A stretch of DNA of 64,000 bases, from NCBI GenBank assembly GCA_009801085.1, contig VNWV01000008.1, positions 310,001-374,000 on the forward strand, read 5' to 3'. The position numbers and the translations under genes are program-made. The notes beneath the pieces were generated by a model. That model ran no database searches, had not been told where the DNA came from, and worked only from the letters and a program-made list of their open reading frames with translations. Source of the stretch: Lasiodiplodia sp. COLG20. Taxonomy: Eukaryota; Ascomycota; Dothideomycetes; Botryosphaeriales; Botryosphaeriaceae. Positions 47,174 through 59,069 of the stretch are shown here, piece by piece; within the stretch, counting starts at the first letter, position 1, and every line of letters starts with the position of its first letter.

Positions 47174-48949
47174 ATGAGTGCGATATTTCCTCTGCTTGCC
47201 CCGGCAGTGATCGCTAGTGGCTTTCTGTTGCTCTTGTACCTATTCTATTGCCGCGCCCTCCCAAAGCCGCTTCCCGGAATCCCTTACAACAAGCATGCGG
47301 CATCACGGGTGCTGGGAGATATTCCTGAGATGATGAGCTACGTCAAACGTACAAAACGCATTTTCGTAAGTTCAATTACCGCGTAACTGGGAGAAGGTCT
47401 AACAAGAAAACAGTGCTGGCTCACTTCACAAACGACCAAACACGGCAGTCCCATTGTTCAAATGTTCATTAAGCCAATGTCTCTCCCATGGGTAGTTGTA
47501 ACAGACCCTCTAGAGAGCCAGGACATTCTTCTGCGGCGCACAAAAGAGTTTGACCGCAGCAGCTTCTTTGGTGAGGTTATCGGCGGCATCCTTCCTAAAC
47601 AGCATATCCAATTCCTATCAAATAATGCCCGTTTCAAGGACAACCGTAATCTCATCAACCATTTAATGGCTCCGTCATTCATCAACGAAGTCAGCTTGCC
47701 AGAGGTATACAAGTCCGTCTCTACTCTCATGAAGGTCTGGCAGGTCAAATGCGACATGGCTCAGGGACGGCCGTTTTTGGCTCATCACGATATCACTTAC
47801 GGAGCACTGGATTCGATCTTCGCGTCATCATTTGGGCTCGCTGAGGCCGACAGCATCACGATACAACGCTTCGACGCCGTGTCAGGCTGGACCCCAGATA
47901 TGCCTAACGACGTTGATACGCCAGTTGCATTCCCTGACGGCGAAATCCCCGAGATATTCGGGGCTGTCCTAGATCTTGCCGAGTCGGTCAAGTATGGACA
48001 GCTCTCGCCATCGCCTCGCCTCGCTTCGTGGGTGCTCCGCAAGTTCCCTTACATGCGAAAGGCCGCCGCAATCAAGAACAAATTCATCAATGACAGTATT
48101 GATGAGGCCGTCCAAAGCATCGAGAGCGGAGACGAGCATCCTCGGAATGCACTATACTCGGTTCTGTTGCGTGAACGGGACGTGGCAGCGAAGCAGGGCC
48201 GGCAGCCGGTATACCGCAATGGTGGTATATCCGACGAGTTTGCCGGCTTTCTGATGGCTGGCCACGATACCTCTGCCACCGCTGTCGCCTGGGGTGTAAA
48301 GTTCCTGGCAGATAACCCAGTCGCTCAGGACAGGCTGCGAGACGAGCTACGCGCCGCCATTCCCCAGGCAGTGCAAGAGAAACGCGCCCCCACGTACCAG
48401 GAGCTCATCAAGGCCAGCGTTCCGTACCTCGATGCTGTGGTTGATGAGGTGCTGCGCCACGCCAACGCCGTCGCTTTTGTTGTGCGTGTGGCATTGCAGG
48501 ACACTACAGTGCTCGGCTGCCGCATCCCAAAAGGCACGGATGTATTCTTGATGGCCAATGGCCCCGGCTACCTGGAGCCCAACATGCGCATTGACGATGC
48601 CACACGGAGCCCAGGTGCTCGTCAGCATAGCAGCAAGTCTCTCTCGGGATTTTGGGATGACAGTGACATTTCCGCTTTTCGGCCTGAGCGGTGGCTTACT
48701 GTCGATCCAGAAACTGGCAAGGATATGTACGATCCTATGGCAGGGCCAACGCTGCCATTTGGCCTAGGTCCGCGTGGCTGCTTCGGACGCAAGCTTGCAG
48801 TTGCAACTCTGCGCTTGCAGTTCGCCATGACTGTGTGGCATTTTCATCTGCTCAAGACGCCAGATGAGCTGAATAGCTATGATTCTGTGCAGAAGTTTGC
48901 GCGTGAACCAACGCAGTGCTATGTCCGCCTACGTACGGCTATTATGTAG
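47174..48949 (+). CDS. Cytochrome P450 monooxygenase
   Basis: Two exons (47174-47365, 47414-48949) join in phase to 575 codons. An N-terminal membrane anchor (LLAPAVIASGFLLLLYLFYC) and a Pro-rich hinge (LPKPLPGIPYNKHA) fit an ER enzyme. The I-helix motif is AGHDTSA, the K-helix ExxR lies in DEVLRHANA, the PERF-type motif is FRPERW, and the haem-binding loop reads FGLGPRGCFGRK, with the thiolate Cys. The chain is somewhat longer than usual because of an insertion before the PERF region (RSPGARQHSSKSLSGFW). Substrate unknown; proximity to an SDR and laccase is suggestive only. Confidence 0.95.
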
Positions 48950-49279
48950 GATCTTTGGCTTCGGAGGAATGGAAAATTGCGGACCTGCAACGGGATGGGA
49001 TGCGGGCACAACCGCTGAATTCTATGACCCTGGCACCATGCCGTTATTCCACTTTACTATTTCCATGAATCTGAGCATGCAGATGTTCGCATACGAGGAT
49101 ACTCTATTCTAAAATGGAGAGATTATGAGCATAACTGTGTAGGATTGATGTATATTTTGTGGTGCTACGGAGAGTGCATCCAGTGAAGTAACAATCCAAC
49201 ATACGAGTAGAACGAATGCTGGTGTAAGCTAACTGGTAGGCCTTTCTACTGACAGTATTTTCAAACCGTTGACTTCACT
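48950..49279. other. Short intergenic, nothing recognised
   Basis: 3' flanks of two convergent genes. Confidence 0.5.
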
Positions 49280-50300
49280 TTAAGGCGGTGAATGAACCTT
49301 AGCCAGCGGCAATCCCTCTTCACCACAATATTCATCCAGCTCCGCCACCGCCCTGCTTGCCGGCACGCGCTTCACCTCATGGTGATCCAGACCCAGTCGC
49401 ACGATCTGGAGGTCGTCGTGGGCATCTATATTGCCGTCCCAGTCGTAGCGCACAAGCAAGACACCGTCACCCTCAAAGTCCTGCTTGTCGATCCAAATCG
49501 CAACTTGACGATGAGTCGTCGGATGCGACTTGCAGAACCACGGGTGAAGCCTGGCGATTTCGGCCTGCGGCTCAGACCGGCCCACGTAGTTGCCGGCCAT
49601 CTGCACGCGTCTCTGATCCGCTGGCTTGAGCTCATACCCCGGCTCCAGTAGATCATCCAGACCTCGGACTGGAGTATTGATTCAGTCATTTTGGAGTTGC
49701 ATATAAGGGGAAATCAGAAAAGCACGTACTATTTGGGACTAAGCTCCAGCAGCTGTACTGCCAACGAACCGTGGCCGGAGCTGGTTGAGAAGGTTGGCTT
49801 GGTGTCGTTGCAGGTTGTTCCCCCCCGTAGCTGTCCTGCTCTTCTTCCTTGAGATCTTCCCAGTCCATGTTCCCAATGTCAAAGTTCATGCCCCAGCTCG
49901 CGGCCATGTCGACGGCGCAACGCGCTTTGTCGACTCTGTCCTCCTGCTCATCTTGGTCGGTGTTAAGATGCACAACAACGACGCCGTCTGTCTTGTAATC
50001 GGCATATGCTGCCACGATGAAATACAGCGGGTGAATTGTCGTGTCCTCGTCCCGCACCCGCACGTGGTAGTCGAAAACGTCGCGCAGCGGGCGGCCCGGG
50101 AAGCTGGGCTGCGGCGCAAGCTTGCAGGTGTTGGCGGCGAACTCTGCCGAATTTAGCTCCGTTTCTAGCGCCCGCAGGCTGGCTTCGTCGAGGTTGGCGA
50201 TCGAGTAGACGGCAAATTTGTACCGCCCATTTAGCGTGGCGCGGTGTCGCTCGGTGTTGGGCGCCGTTGCCGGCAGATTCAGGTTTGGTTGTGAGCTCAT
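49280..50300 (-). CDS. Hypothetical cytosolic protein with two similar halves
   Basis: Two exons (49730-50300, 49280-49668) join in phase to 319 codons, starting at MSSQPNLNLPATAPNT. No signal peptide or membrane helix is seen. Two acidic segments look alike: YADYKTDGVVVVHLNTDQDE in the first half and a stretch in the second half reading DGVLLVRYDWDGNIDAHDDL, each with a hydrophobic strand followed by an acidic loop, as in duplicated domains. I recall similar unannotated fungal proteins but cannot name the family with confidence. Confidence 0.7.
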
Positions 50301-51326
50301 CTCTGATGCGAAAAACGCTTCCTTGTGCACGAAGGTCGAGGGCGAGGCGAGGCGACGAGGTGGAAGATATCATCGAGTCGGCGTCGGCGGGCCGTTGGGG
50401 GCGGAGTCTTGTGAACCATTGTGGGGCTCCAGGCTGTGCATCAGCTGACGTCATAGCCTGCTTGAGCTCCGGCAGCTGAACATGCAAACCCTGGCTCACT
50501 AAAAACAGAATTAGATGAACCACCAGTCGGTAACATACCTTGGTGATCTCCAGGCCACCCTCGCGGCTCAAACAAGGCGCTGACCCGCCCCCGCCACCAG
50601 GAACAGCCTCCTCCGCCAGGGATCAACGGCCGTACATCTCTTTAAATGTAAACAATACTACAGAGGAGCACTGCACCCAAAGGCTAGCATCAGGAACAGT
50701 GGGGTCATGGGCGTAATCGAACCTCAGCCGTTTCGTTTCCTTCACCCCCCTCAAAATGCAACATCATTGGTTGATGAAGCTATCATCAGGACGAGACTGT
50801 CCATTTAAAAATAGTACATACATGCCCAGACGATAGCTTCAGCTACCCATGGTACGAGCAAAAACAAAGTTCACGCTAGCTGTCGGCTGTGAAAACGCTC
50901 TGTAACATGTCTTGCATACCAACATGTCTCGACTCCCGAGCGGTTTAGTCTCTGTCTCGGTACATTAACTGACTATGTTACATTGAACCTGAATAACCTG
51001 GTAAGTGGCGTACCAAAATTGTTACATTTTCAGCCAAATGCTGCTGACTGGGATTTTCGGAAACCGAAGTGTCTGGCCCCGACCACCATCCTCCAGCAAC
51101 ATGTTGGTGTATGTGACACCATACCGCATCCTCTTTCAGCTCTCACAGCACAGCCCTCTGCTGCTGGATTAGTTTCCCAGCTTGCCAATGCCGCAACGTC
51201 GGAGCAGTAAAGATGGGGTCTAAACAGAGAGCAATCATAAATACGCGGCTTTTTCTGCGACTTGCACTCAGATATTCAAGCCATCGCTCCCCAAAATACA
51301 CAGTACTACATCAATTGTCTATCAAA
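50301..51326. other. Intergenic with fold-back copy E
   Basis: Contains copy E and the promoter of the DNase-like gene. Minus-strand frames at 50,441-50,626 have no support. Confidence 0.5.
50769..50848. repeat. Fold-back (MITE-like) element, copy E
   Basis: The most diverged copy, about 80 bp: left arm GGTTGATGAAGCTATCATCA, right arm GACGATAGCTTCAGCTACCC. Left flank (agaggagcactgcaccc, then aggctag) matches copy A; right flank (cacgctagctgtcggct) matches B and D. Confidence 0.8.
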
Positions 51327-52266
51327 ATGCGTTCATTCACTGTCATTGCGCTTTTTGCCGCTCTCGGCTACGCAACCCCTCCCATGTCTTTCAACTGCGG
51401 AGACCGTCTTGAAGACATATGTAGCAATATGTGCTGGGGAGCGTACTGTACGGAGCCAGCCTTTGGCGTCACTCTCAACTACGACCGTTACGGTGGAACC
51501 GGCAAACGCGACAGCGATATTGGAAGAGCCCGCCAGAAGAGCGCTGGATGCCTTCCGCGGCCCAACAGATGTAGCGTGAGTATAGTTCTGAGTGGGAGGC
51601 AGGAGAGATGCTGACTGCCGTGCAGACCAGCGGTGGAAACCCTCGTGCGGGTGAGAACTGCGACGAGTACCCCTTTGCCAGCACCAGTGATGCCGACAAG
51701 GGCGGACAGGTCAGCAAGTGTGTCATCAGCAAGCACAACAGCCGTAAGTCCTCTTCAAGCAGTGATCAATGCCCCCGTTAACCGTCAATCGTGTTTCAGG
51801 CCAAGGCAACATCATCTCGCAATATATCACGAACACCTGCGGCGGACAGAACTGCCAGTTCATTGTCGGGTTCGGCAACCCTGCATCGCCTGGTGTCAAG
51901 TACTGCCAGGCCTACAATGACAGGTACAACCAATGCACGCCAGACGGCACTATTTTCAAGAACGGCAAGCCAGATGTCCGTCCGCCCCCGGCAAAGCGTG
52001 ACGGGAACTCGACTCAGGTTGGCGGCTTGTACTTGATGAAGTCGGGGATGAAGATATCTTTTGGTAAGCTCAAATACGTGTGAAAGACTGGTTTCGATGC
52101 ATACTGATGTGTGCTCAAAGGCGCAAATCTGGACATTGGCACCCAGACCAAGCACGCGACACCAAAGAATGCCACCATGCTCGCTTTTGTTGACGACAAT
52201 GATGATGACGAGGGACTTGTCGAATGGGACTTCCTTGATGATGAGATTGTCGAGAAGCTGGAGTAA
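51327..52266 (+). CDS. Secreted deoxyribonuclease NucA/NucB-domain protein
   Basis: Four exons (51327-51575, 51626-51743, 51800-52063, 52121-52266) join in phase to 258 codons. A signal peptide (MRSFTVIALFAALGYA) is followed by a Cys-rich segment (FNCGDRLEDICSNMCWGAYC) and the NucA/NucB signature region NPRAGENCDEYPFAST. The central half carries NTCGGQNCQFIVGFGNPA. A dibasic site (AKR) and an acidic C-terminal tail (AFVDDNDDDEGLVEWDFLDD) end the protein. The family was first described from Bacillus nucleases that degrade DNA outside the cell; fungal versions are secreted and poorly studied. Catalytic activity is inferred from the CDEYPFA motif. Confidence 0.85.
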
Positions 52267-52680
52267 GTAGTCTGCGTTGATCGGTCAAGTGGACCGTTAG
52301 GCAAAAATGCGTTGGGCCGCTACCTTTGCCCGTTTCTCTCATTTTATTTCCTTACATGTCATTTAGCATGGGTTATTCCAGCTTCTTGAGGATACCGGCG
52401 TCTATCGTATAATTGTAACATCATTCTCTCGCTGTGGCACAAGACTTATAAAATCATCTGACTCATCGTCATGGTTCCAAGGTGACGGAAATTGGCGAAA
52501 TTTTTGTTTATTAGATATTATCTATTACATAAGTTGAGATATACCCATTCGTCTGTTGGACGTCACGCATGCCGAACATCGTCCCTCCCCTTTCTACTGC
52601 AGGTCATCCTCTCATCATTCTTCCTTTCTGCTAGACAGCCACCTTCGAGTGAATTTGAGACACATCTTATCCAGGCTAAT
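52267..52680. other. Short intergenic between convergent genes
   Basis: AT-rich 3' flanks; nothing else recognised. Confidence 0.5.
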
Positions 52681-53399
52681 TTAGCCACTGTAAGCCTCAA
52701 TTGCCTGCTGAAGTGATTTATCGAGGCCGTTCTTGTCCTCAGTGGCAGCGGTCTGGCAAGAAGGAACCGCAGCAAGAAGCTCGAATGAGTAAGTCTGCTT
52801 GGTTATTAGAAAAATAGAACAAACCCCCGCAGGAGGGGGAATTTAAAACTTACGTCATCGGTGCCCTCCAGGCCACGTAAGGCGGCGGCGATAGGGTAAT
52901 TGAATCCAAAATTTGTGGCCAGGTCGGCTTTGCCGATGAGCGTGGCGAGCATGGCCTGCTGGGCCTTCGCGAACTGTACGAATTATGAGCGATTGTTAAG
53001 TTGACGGGCGACTATGTGGTGGCTTACCGTATCGAAGGCATCGCAGACACTCTGCTGGGTGGCATCGTCGGCGAAAGGCTGCGTGTTTGCGGCAGCGGTA
53101 GCATCTTCAGAGGTAGCTCTGACAAGGTCACCGAGTTTCTGGCTCACAGCCTGGGTTGGAGTAATGGTAAGTTCGTGGATTAGAGAGGATTTATCGCATA
53201 GTAGTCTTACCGGAAAGACCTGGAAGCCGTTCACCGGGGTGGCTGTTTGAGCTTGAGTATCAATGGCCTGGGACTTGTCGGTGAGATCCTTAAGTTGCGC
53301 GATCATGGTGTCGGAGTCAACATCGCGAGGAATGACTGCGGCTGAAGCGACGCCGGCGACGACGGGCAGAGCGGTAACGAGCTTGGCGAAGAAATGCAT
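52681..53399 (-). CDS. HsbA-like hydrophobic-surface-binding / cell-wall galactomannoprotein
   Basis: Four exons (53211-53399, 53028-53150, 52854-52973, 52681-52794) join in phase to 181 codons, the usual length for this family. A signal peptide (MHFFAKLVTALPVVAGVASA) is followed by the family pattern of heptad-like amphipathic helices: DTMIAQLKDLTDKSQAIDTQ, VSQKLGDLVRATSEDATAAA, VCDAFDTFAKAQQAMLATLI and ELLAAVPSCQTAATEDKNG. Two Cys are present. HsbA-type proteins coat hydrophobic surfaces and can recruit cutinases or polyesterases, fitting the secreted-enzyme theme of the window. Confidence 0.85.
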
Positions 53400-55469
53400 C
53401 TTGTATGTTGAGAAGAGGGCGGTTGGAGTGAGAAGAGACGATTGTAGTGCTGCTGGTGCCGATTCTATTGCGGCGCTCCATAGTCCTCTTATACTGCTGC
53501 ATTCTCCCTGGCTTTGGATGTGGCCAAGGAGTGATGCACGGGATCAGCGTGAGGCTCGATATGTGCTTTGCTGCATCTGGTACCCGGGAGACAGATCATT
53601 TGCGGTGGGTACATTTTAGTTGGGTTGTAGCGTGATGTTCGGTTCACTCCATAGATCTGGACACAGCGGTGCTGATTGGCTTGCGTACCAACTGGACCCG
53701 TGTAGATCGATACTGGCGTCCTGATCGGCTCGTAAATCGCCAGATAAAGTTGACGATCAGATCTCGGATCTCAGCACGTCCGTCGCACGCACCCAGAGTG
53801 GCTTCCATGAAGCGGGGCAGCTGAGGCCGTATGTAAAGGGGTTACGATGAGCTGTGGAAGTTGAAAGTACCCATTCGGCCCGTCCAGTGGCGCGGGGCCG
53901 CGACAAAAGAGGAAAAGGCTGGATTGTTTAGCTGAAAACCAGCGGCCTATTTCTCATTCCCACTACTCGCTTAAGATTAGACTACTACGAAAAGGGGCAA
54001 AGGCTACGAACATCAGTACTTATCCCCCATGTCGGTGTAGATGAATACTTTTTCTCGCTTGCGTAGTTGGCTTTAGTACATTAGCTGGGCTACATGTTTG
54101 GGGACGCTAAAGGTTGACCGGTGGCGGCTGTAGCGAATAGGCGCATGAGGAACATCCGTCGGAGTATACCCCTTTATTGACCGCTGCGGCTTGGTAGGGC
54201 TGCCGATCGTAGCGTCACCACTTCTTTGTCAATCAGCTCTTACACATTTGGTGGAAACATTCGTCGCCTCAGGCGGCTCCGGTAATTGCAGCCTCAATAC
54301 GTCCCTGTGCAGTGGGAGATGGTCCTCATAATTCACAATCGGCAAAGGACGCTCGTAAATATCTACAGGCGTATCATTCGCCTGAAGATTCTCCGTGCAC
54401 ACTCAGTCGCTAGGGACTCGGCGCTTTGCTTGCCTGGCGGCAGCTCTAGACCCCCTACAGCACGTGTGAGAACGTCTTCTAGACATCGGAGCTGGCAGAA
54501 GGATACTGTTGTGGACAGAGCCATCCCAGGGAGGGTAGTTTGCCAGCAATGCCGCCCGTCGTGACGCTAGATTCATGCCAGTTCGAGTCGCCCAGGTGGG
54601 GTGAAAGTAAAAAAGAAAAAAAGAAAGAAATGCTAAGAAGAGATGGCTGAAGATCTCTCACCATTGATTGTTGCCGCCTGGTAAAGAAGTACGTAAGTTC
54701 AGCTTGGGTGGGTAGCTTTGGTAACTTGTGCTTTGACACAAAGGAAAAGCTCTTCGGATTTCCCGCTGCTAGCAAATTTCCGGCTTGCCCGCTACGAAGC
54801 AGACGTCGTCAACTAGACTCATATTTTTCACTCTTGTTGTTCACACTCACGTATTCTAGTGGCGGTAGAACGATTCAATTAGAGTCCTGGCGGTGATGCG
54901 ATTGATTCGAGTAGGATTAGTCTCCCAACCCGGAAAGCGAGCTTGTCATGGCGAAGAAATCAACACAACAGTGCAGAAATACATTACGAAAGTTTCATGC
55001 GCCTTATGACTTTCAGTATGATGCCTGTACGTGAAATTGGATGAAGACGTCAAATTGGATGCGAGGCGTCGTATTTCATCTCGTATAGGATTGGAAAGGA
55101 TAGAAGGGCGTTCCAATTTTACAGCGAAAGCGTACTGAGGCATGGACTTATTCCAGAGCAAGGCGGCAACCATGACTGGCTTGCTTTACTGTGGAGTAAA
55201 GTGTCTGCGAAGTAAATATTCAAGTACTTCTACACCCCCACGCTCCTGTTGACAGAAGGAAAAGGCAAACAGCATCTGAAAGATACTTCCCTCAGCACAG
55301 CAATCTACCACTGAATCTCTGCGTGAGCACCGCATCAGTAAATCTGACACTCAAATCACTCCTCTACGGATCACTTGAGAGTGTCCCAAGAACCGCTGCA
55401 GGAGATTTCTTCAATGTTTCAAAGTCATGTGTGCAAAACGTTTGAAACTTCGAGATTTCGGTCTCCTTA
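53400..55469. other. Gene-poor 2 kb interval
   Basis: Upstream region of the HsbA-like gene and nothing else I can support. Short frames on both strands lack family features. Confidence 0.5.
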
Positions 55470-56045
55470 GCCCCCCCTCTTGACCACGTCTTCATCATAG
55501 CTGATCACCGCCTCTTCAAGAGAGAGTCCGCCGTCTTGAACCATTTTCAGTGCTTCTGTGAGAGCGAAGGCGCACCTTGTCCACGATTTTGATATCCATT
55601 AGTACCGGATTACATCGACGTGCTTACGAGCTGTCATTTACTTACGGAACGTCATTGCATGTGCAGCATCGCCAGCCAACGTTACCCTTCCGTTGTGATT
55701 ATTCCACTTTCGAGGCCTCCAAATCTTGAGATTGTCCTTGGGAATTTTTGTCGTGTCCGGAATTGCTGAGATTGCTGTTCTAACCGGCACTCTCCATTGC
55801 GAAGCAAGGAGAGTCTTCTTCAATCTTGCCATGCGGTTCGCCTCATCGTTGTCGTAGTACTCCACTTTCGAAGTGGCAAAGTAGCCAAGATCTGGAAGAC
55901 CTAGGTCGCTGGATCCCCTTCATCGGGGACATCCAGAAAGCAGGTGCGGAAGTATAGACCTTCGGGATGAAAGTTGATATCGACAAGATGTTCGAGAAGA
56001 TCTTCTAAAGAAAGGCCGGTACCGCGGTTGCCTTCTTCACGCGGA
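55470..56045 (-). pseudogene. Remnant of a FAD-dependent monooxygenase
   Basis: Minus-strand fragments match the C-terminal half of a salicylate-hydroxylase-like enzyme: LRLEEGN-type context before LVDINFHPEGLYFRTCF, then KTLLASQWRVPVRTAISAIP, then KWNNHNGRVTLAGDAAHAMTF with the second FAD motif (GDAAH), then AFALTEALKMVQDGGLSLEE and AVISYDEDVVKR. A TAG at 55901-55903, a change of frame after it, and loss of the conserved stretch after GDAAH show that it is broken. The N-terminal FAD-binding half is absent. An intact relative lies at 59-60.6 kb. Confidence 0.72.
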
Positions 56046-56379
56046 GCTGGAGCAGAGCCTCTTTCTTACGCAGCTTCTCGGACGCCTACGGATGGTTGCA
56101 GTGGCGAGGTTGCACCAGCTCGGCAGGAAAGACTATTGAGTGGCGCAGCGCACAAGGATATAGATAGTGAAAGAGAGAAAATGCCTCATCGCCAACTGTA
56201 ACAAGATATTCACTTATAATGTGGAAAGGCATCTATAAAGAATGACGTTGTCTAACAGGTAGTAAACCCCGTGGAGCTATGCGCTCTCTCCGCAGTCGAC
56301 TGCACCATTTAGGCACCCTCTACAAGGACCTAGCGTAATACCGAGCTCCAAAATGAACTGCTATGGTAATAAGAGCCAT
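56046..56379. other. Short interval, nothing recognised
   Basis: Between the monooxygenase remnant and the aldo-keto reductase stop codon. Confidence 0.4.
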
Positions 56380-57468
56380 TTAGCCGTTGACTAGCTTCTG
56401 GGCCTCTGGGGGGTACCTGTCACCGACGATAGAGTGGCTCGCGAGCACCTCGTCGATTTCCTGCAGTTCTTCTTCTGTTAGGTCGAAAATACGAGAATTC
56501 TCCTCCAGTCGGACCGCCTTAGTCGCTCCGGGTATGGGAATGATAACAGGCATGTCCGGCCTTTTGGAGAGCGCTGCAACCCAGCTGATAGCCAGCTGTG
56601 CGGCCGTGCAGCTCTTCCTCTTCGCGATCTTCTCCAACGCTCGTACTAGCTTCACATTGACTTCGAAATTCTCTGGCTTGAATCGGGGCAGCAGTCTGCG
56701 TATGTCCCCCTCGGGGATGTCTGATGCAGATTTGATGTGGCCGGTCAGCATCCCATTGCCCATGGGTGAATAGCTATAGCATCTTAGTTTCCGTCGTGCG
56801 TTGCGAGAATCGATGGACTTACGCCATTATAGGGATTCCGAGCTCCTTACAGACCTTCGTAATCCCGTTGTGCAGTGGCTCCGTCTGCCAGAGCGAAAGC
56901 TCAATCTCTACCGCAGCAATCTTCGTGATCTGCGCTGCCTGCTCAATTGTCTTTGCGCTGACCTCACTAAGCGCCACGCCGCCGATCTTTCCTTCCTGAA
57001 CAAACCGATCAAGTGCACCGAGTGTCTCCTGCAACGGCACCTTGGGATCTCGGCGTGCTGGCGCAAACATGGCAATCTTGCCCCTTTCGCCCAACATGTC
57101 GAGGCAGTTGGTAACACTCTTATGCACACCTTCGGAGCTACACTCCAAGCTATGATCTGGTCCAAGGCAACCCTTGATGCTAAGAACAACCTTGTCCACA
57201 TCTTCCGGATATCTGTCGTAGTACTGTCGAAGAAGAGTGAGAGAGTTTCTCTCTGGCGTGCCGTAGAATTCTCCGCCGTTCCAAAGGTTACATCCGTTCG
57301 ATAACGCCGCGCGCATCGCCGCGAAAGATTGTTCTTCGGGAAGAGGGTCGGGTCTCCAGGTAAGACCTGCCACGAGTCAGCGGAACCGCTAGGTACTAAG
57401 AAGTCAGGCAAGCAACCCATGAGGCCGTAGCCAACGTCTCCGACCTCTTTGTTCGCCACCTTTGGCAT
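56380..57468 (-). CDS. Aldo-keto reductase, pyridoxal-reductase-like
   Basis: Three exons (57417-57468, 56823-57366, 56380-56773) join in phase to 329 codons. The joined start reads MPKVANKEVGDVGYGLMGLT followed by WRPDPLPEEQSFAAMRAAL and NGCNLWNGGEFYGTPERNSL, which contains the active-site Tyr, as in fungal pyridoxal reductases (AKR8-type). VVLSIKGCLG holds the catalytic Lys region. Further blocks: IGGVALSEVSAKTIEQAA, EIELSLWQTEPL, YSPMGNGMLTG and PIPGATKAVRLEEN for NADP binding. Family enzymes reduce pyridoxal or other aldehydes with NADPH. The His of the usual catalytic tetrad was not located with confidence. Confidence 0.9.
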
Positions 57469-59069
57469 CGTGTTGAGAAAGGACTCGGGTCGCTTTGAAA
57501 TGTTCAAGAGGAAGGAAGATGGTATTAGATTTAGTCTTTAGTCCATGAATCCGCCGTGCTGTTATACTCGGTCCGTGATTCGAGTAAGCGTACAATCAGT
57601 AGTCCCAGATGGCGGAGTTAGGCCGTTCGTTGCCCTTTAACCCCGGATTGGAAAATAAGGTGCCGGTTCAGAGCGAGCTCTACCGAGTCCTACCGACGGA
57701 GGCCGACTTCAGCCCGAAACGTTAAGAAACTTGCTGTAACATGACGAATGGAACGTTATTCAGCACGGGCTTGGTGCAGCACAGATCTCCAGGGGGCACG
57801 TGGACCGAGTAGGTCCGGAATTCAATTTTGAATCAATAAACAACAGCGTACCAACCCGCAGTCTGCAACCGAGGTGTTGCTGTGGATAACAAGAGTTTTG
57901 CATTACCTATATTTCAGCTCACGAACACATCGCCAACGTGAAAATATTCTTCGTTTTCATCACACATTACAATAGATTCATTATAGAATTAGGTCAGAGA
58001 CGGCAGCTAATTCTTGTATATTTTTATACGGGATGTTAGATACTGTGTACTATAGAAATTAGCGATTGGCTCTACCTTATTTACACCTTTACCTTTATAT
58101 ATACCTCCATGCTGATAATAGGGTTCCGTAGGCGTTTTTGCTTAGCCCTATCCCCTTCCCTTCCCATTCGCTGCGAGAGCATCTCTGGGAAGGTGGTCGG
58201 TGTTACCACACCTTCGTTTATACACACATTTCTAAGCCCCCCTCCCCCCAAAAACGTTACAGCCATGGTGGTGATTGCCAATTTTTACGGTGCGGTGCGC
58301 AGTCTTAGTCAAATGGCGGACGTCAACGCTGCTCGACCAAGTTTTCGGGTTGCTTGCGTGAGCAATTGATGCATCGCCTTTCCTAAGTCCGAGTCTCGTG
58401 CACCAAGTCGGGCATCTCTTCCACAATAGGTGTGAGTTGATTCAACCTTTCAGCTTAGCATATCTGGGACCGGATCCAGCAGCTTCCCGAGCCATTTTCC
58501 AGTGCCGGTCCGTGTTCCCGGTAAAAACCGAGTCTTTCCGAGTGCAGTGATCCCATTTGCTAAGAGGCATTCGACTAAACCGCGTATCAAGCCAGCTACA
58601 TCCCCGCTTTAGACCACAGTAGAAGCATGTGCAGACGTACGTGCGCGACGACATTTACTGTTTGCGGAATACTGTCTCACAGAACTCCTACACTTGGGCA
58701 ACAGGGATTATCTAGGCGGTAAGTTGTTCTACCACCAATTAAAGAGTTCTTCTAGCGAGACCATGCGAGACCTGGGAGCTCGATTGGTGGCAAAACGACT
58801 TCATCCCTGTCGCCAAGTATACTAGTTCTGTTAGACAGTACGGTAGGTATACGTGAAAAGGCACAGGTCTGAGCCAACTGGGGGGGCCTACGAGTCGACT
58901 CCGTTTGACTTAACGCGGGGCCCCTGTCTTGGACGCGCGTAATATAGCGCATGAGAGAACACGTCAGTATAAGTACCCGGTCCTGCAAAGCAGTCTTGTG
59001 CTCGAAGTCCAAAGGCAGCACTCGGATTTCTGAAAACAAGCATCGAACCGCGAAACCTCATCTGCGAAC
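57469..59069. other. Intergenic 1.6 kb, AT-rich in the middle
   Basis: Divergent promoters of the aldo-keto reductase and the FAD monooxygenase. The part around 57,950-58,080 is strongly AT-rich. No coding frame is supported. Confidence 0.5.

Noticed and set aside
36878..48949. Classical polyketide or peptide biosynthetic cluster
   Set aside because: No PKS, NRPS, terpene cyclase or DMATS gene is present in the window.
54555..54605. Possible tRNA T-loop (gttcgagtc)
   Set aside because: The surrounding bases do not form a T-stem, anticodon stem or acceptor stem.
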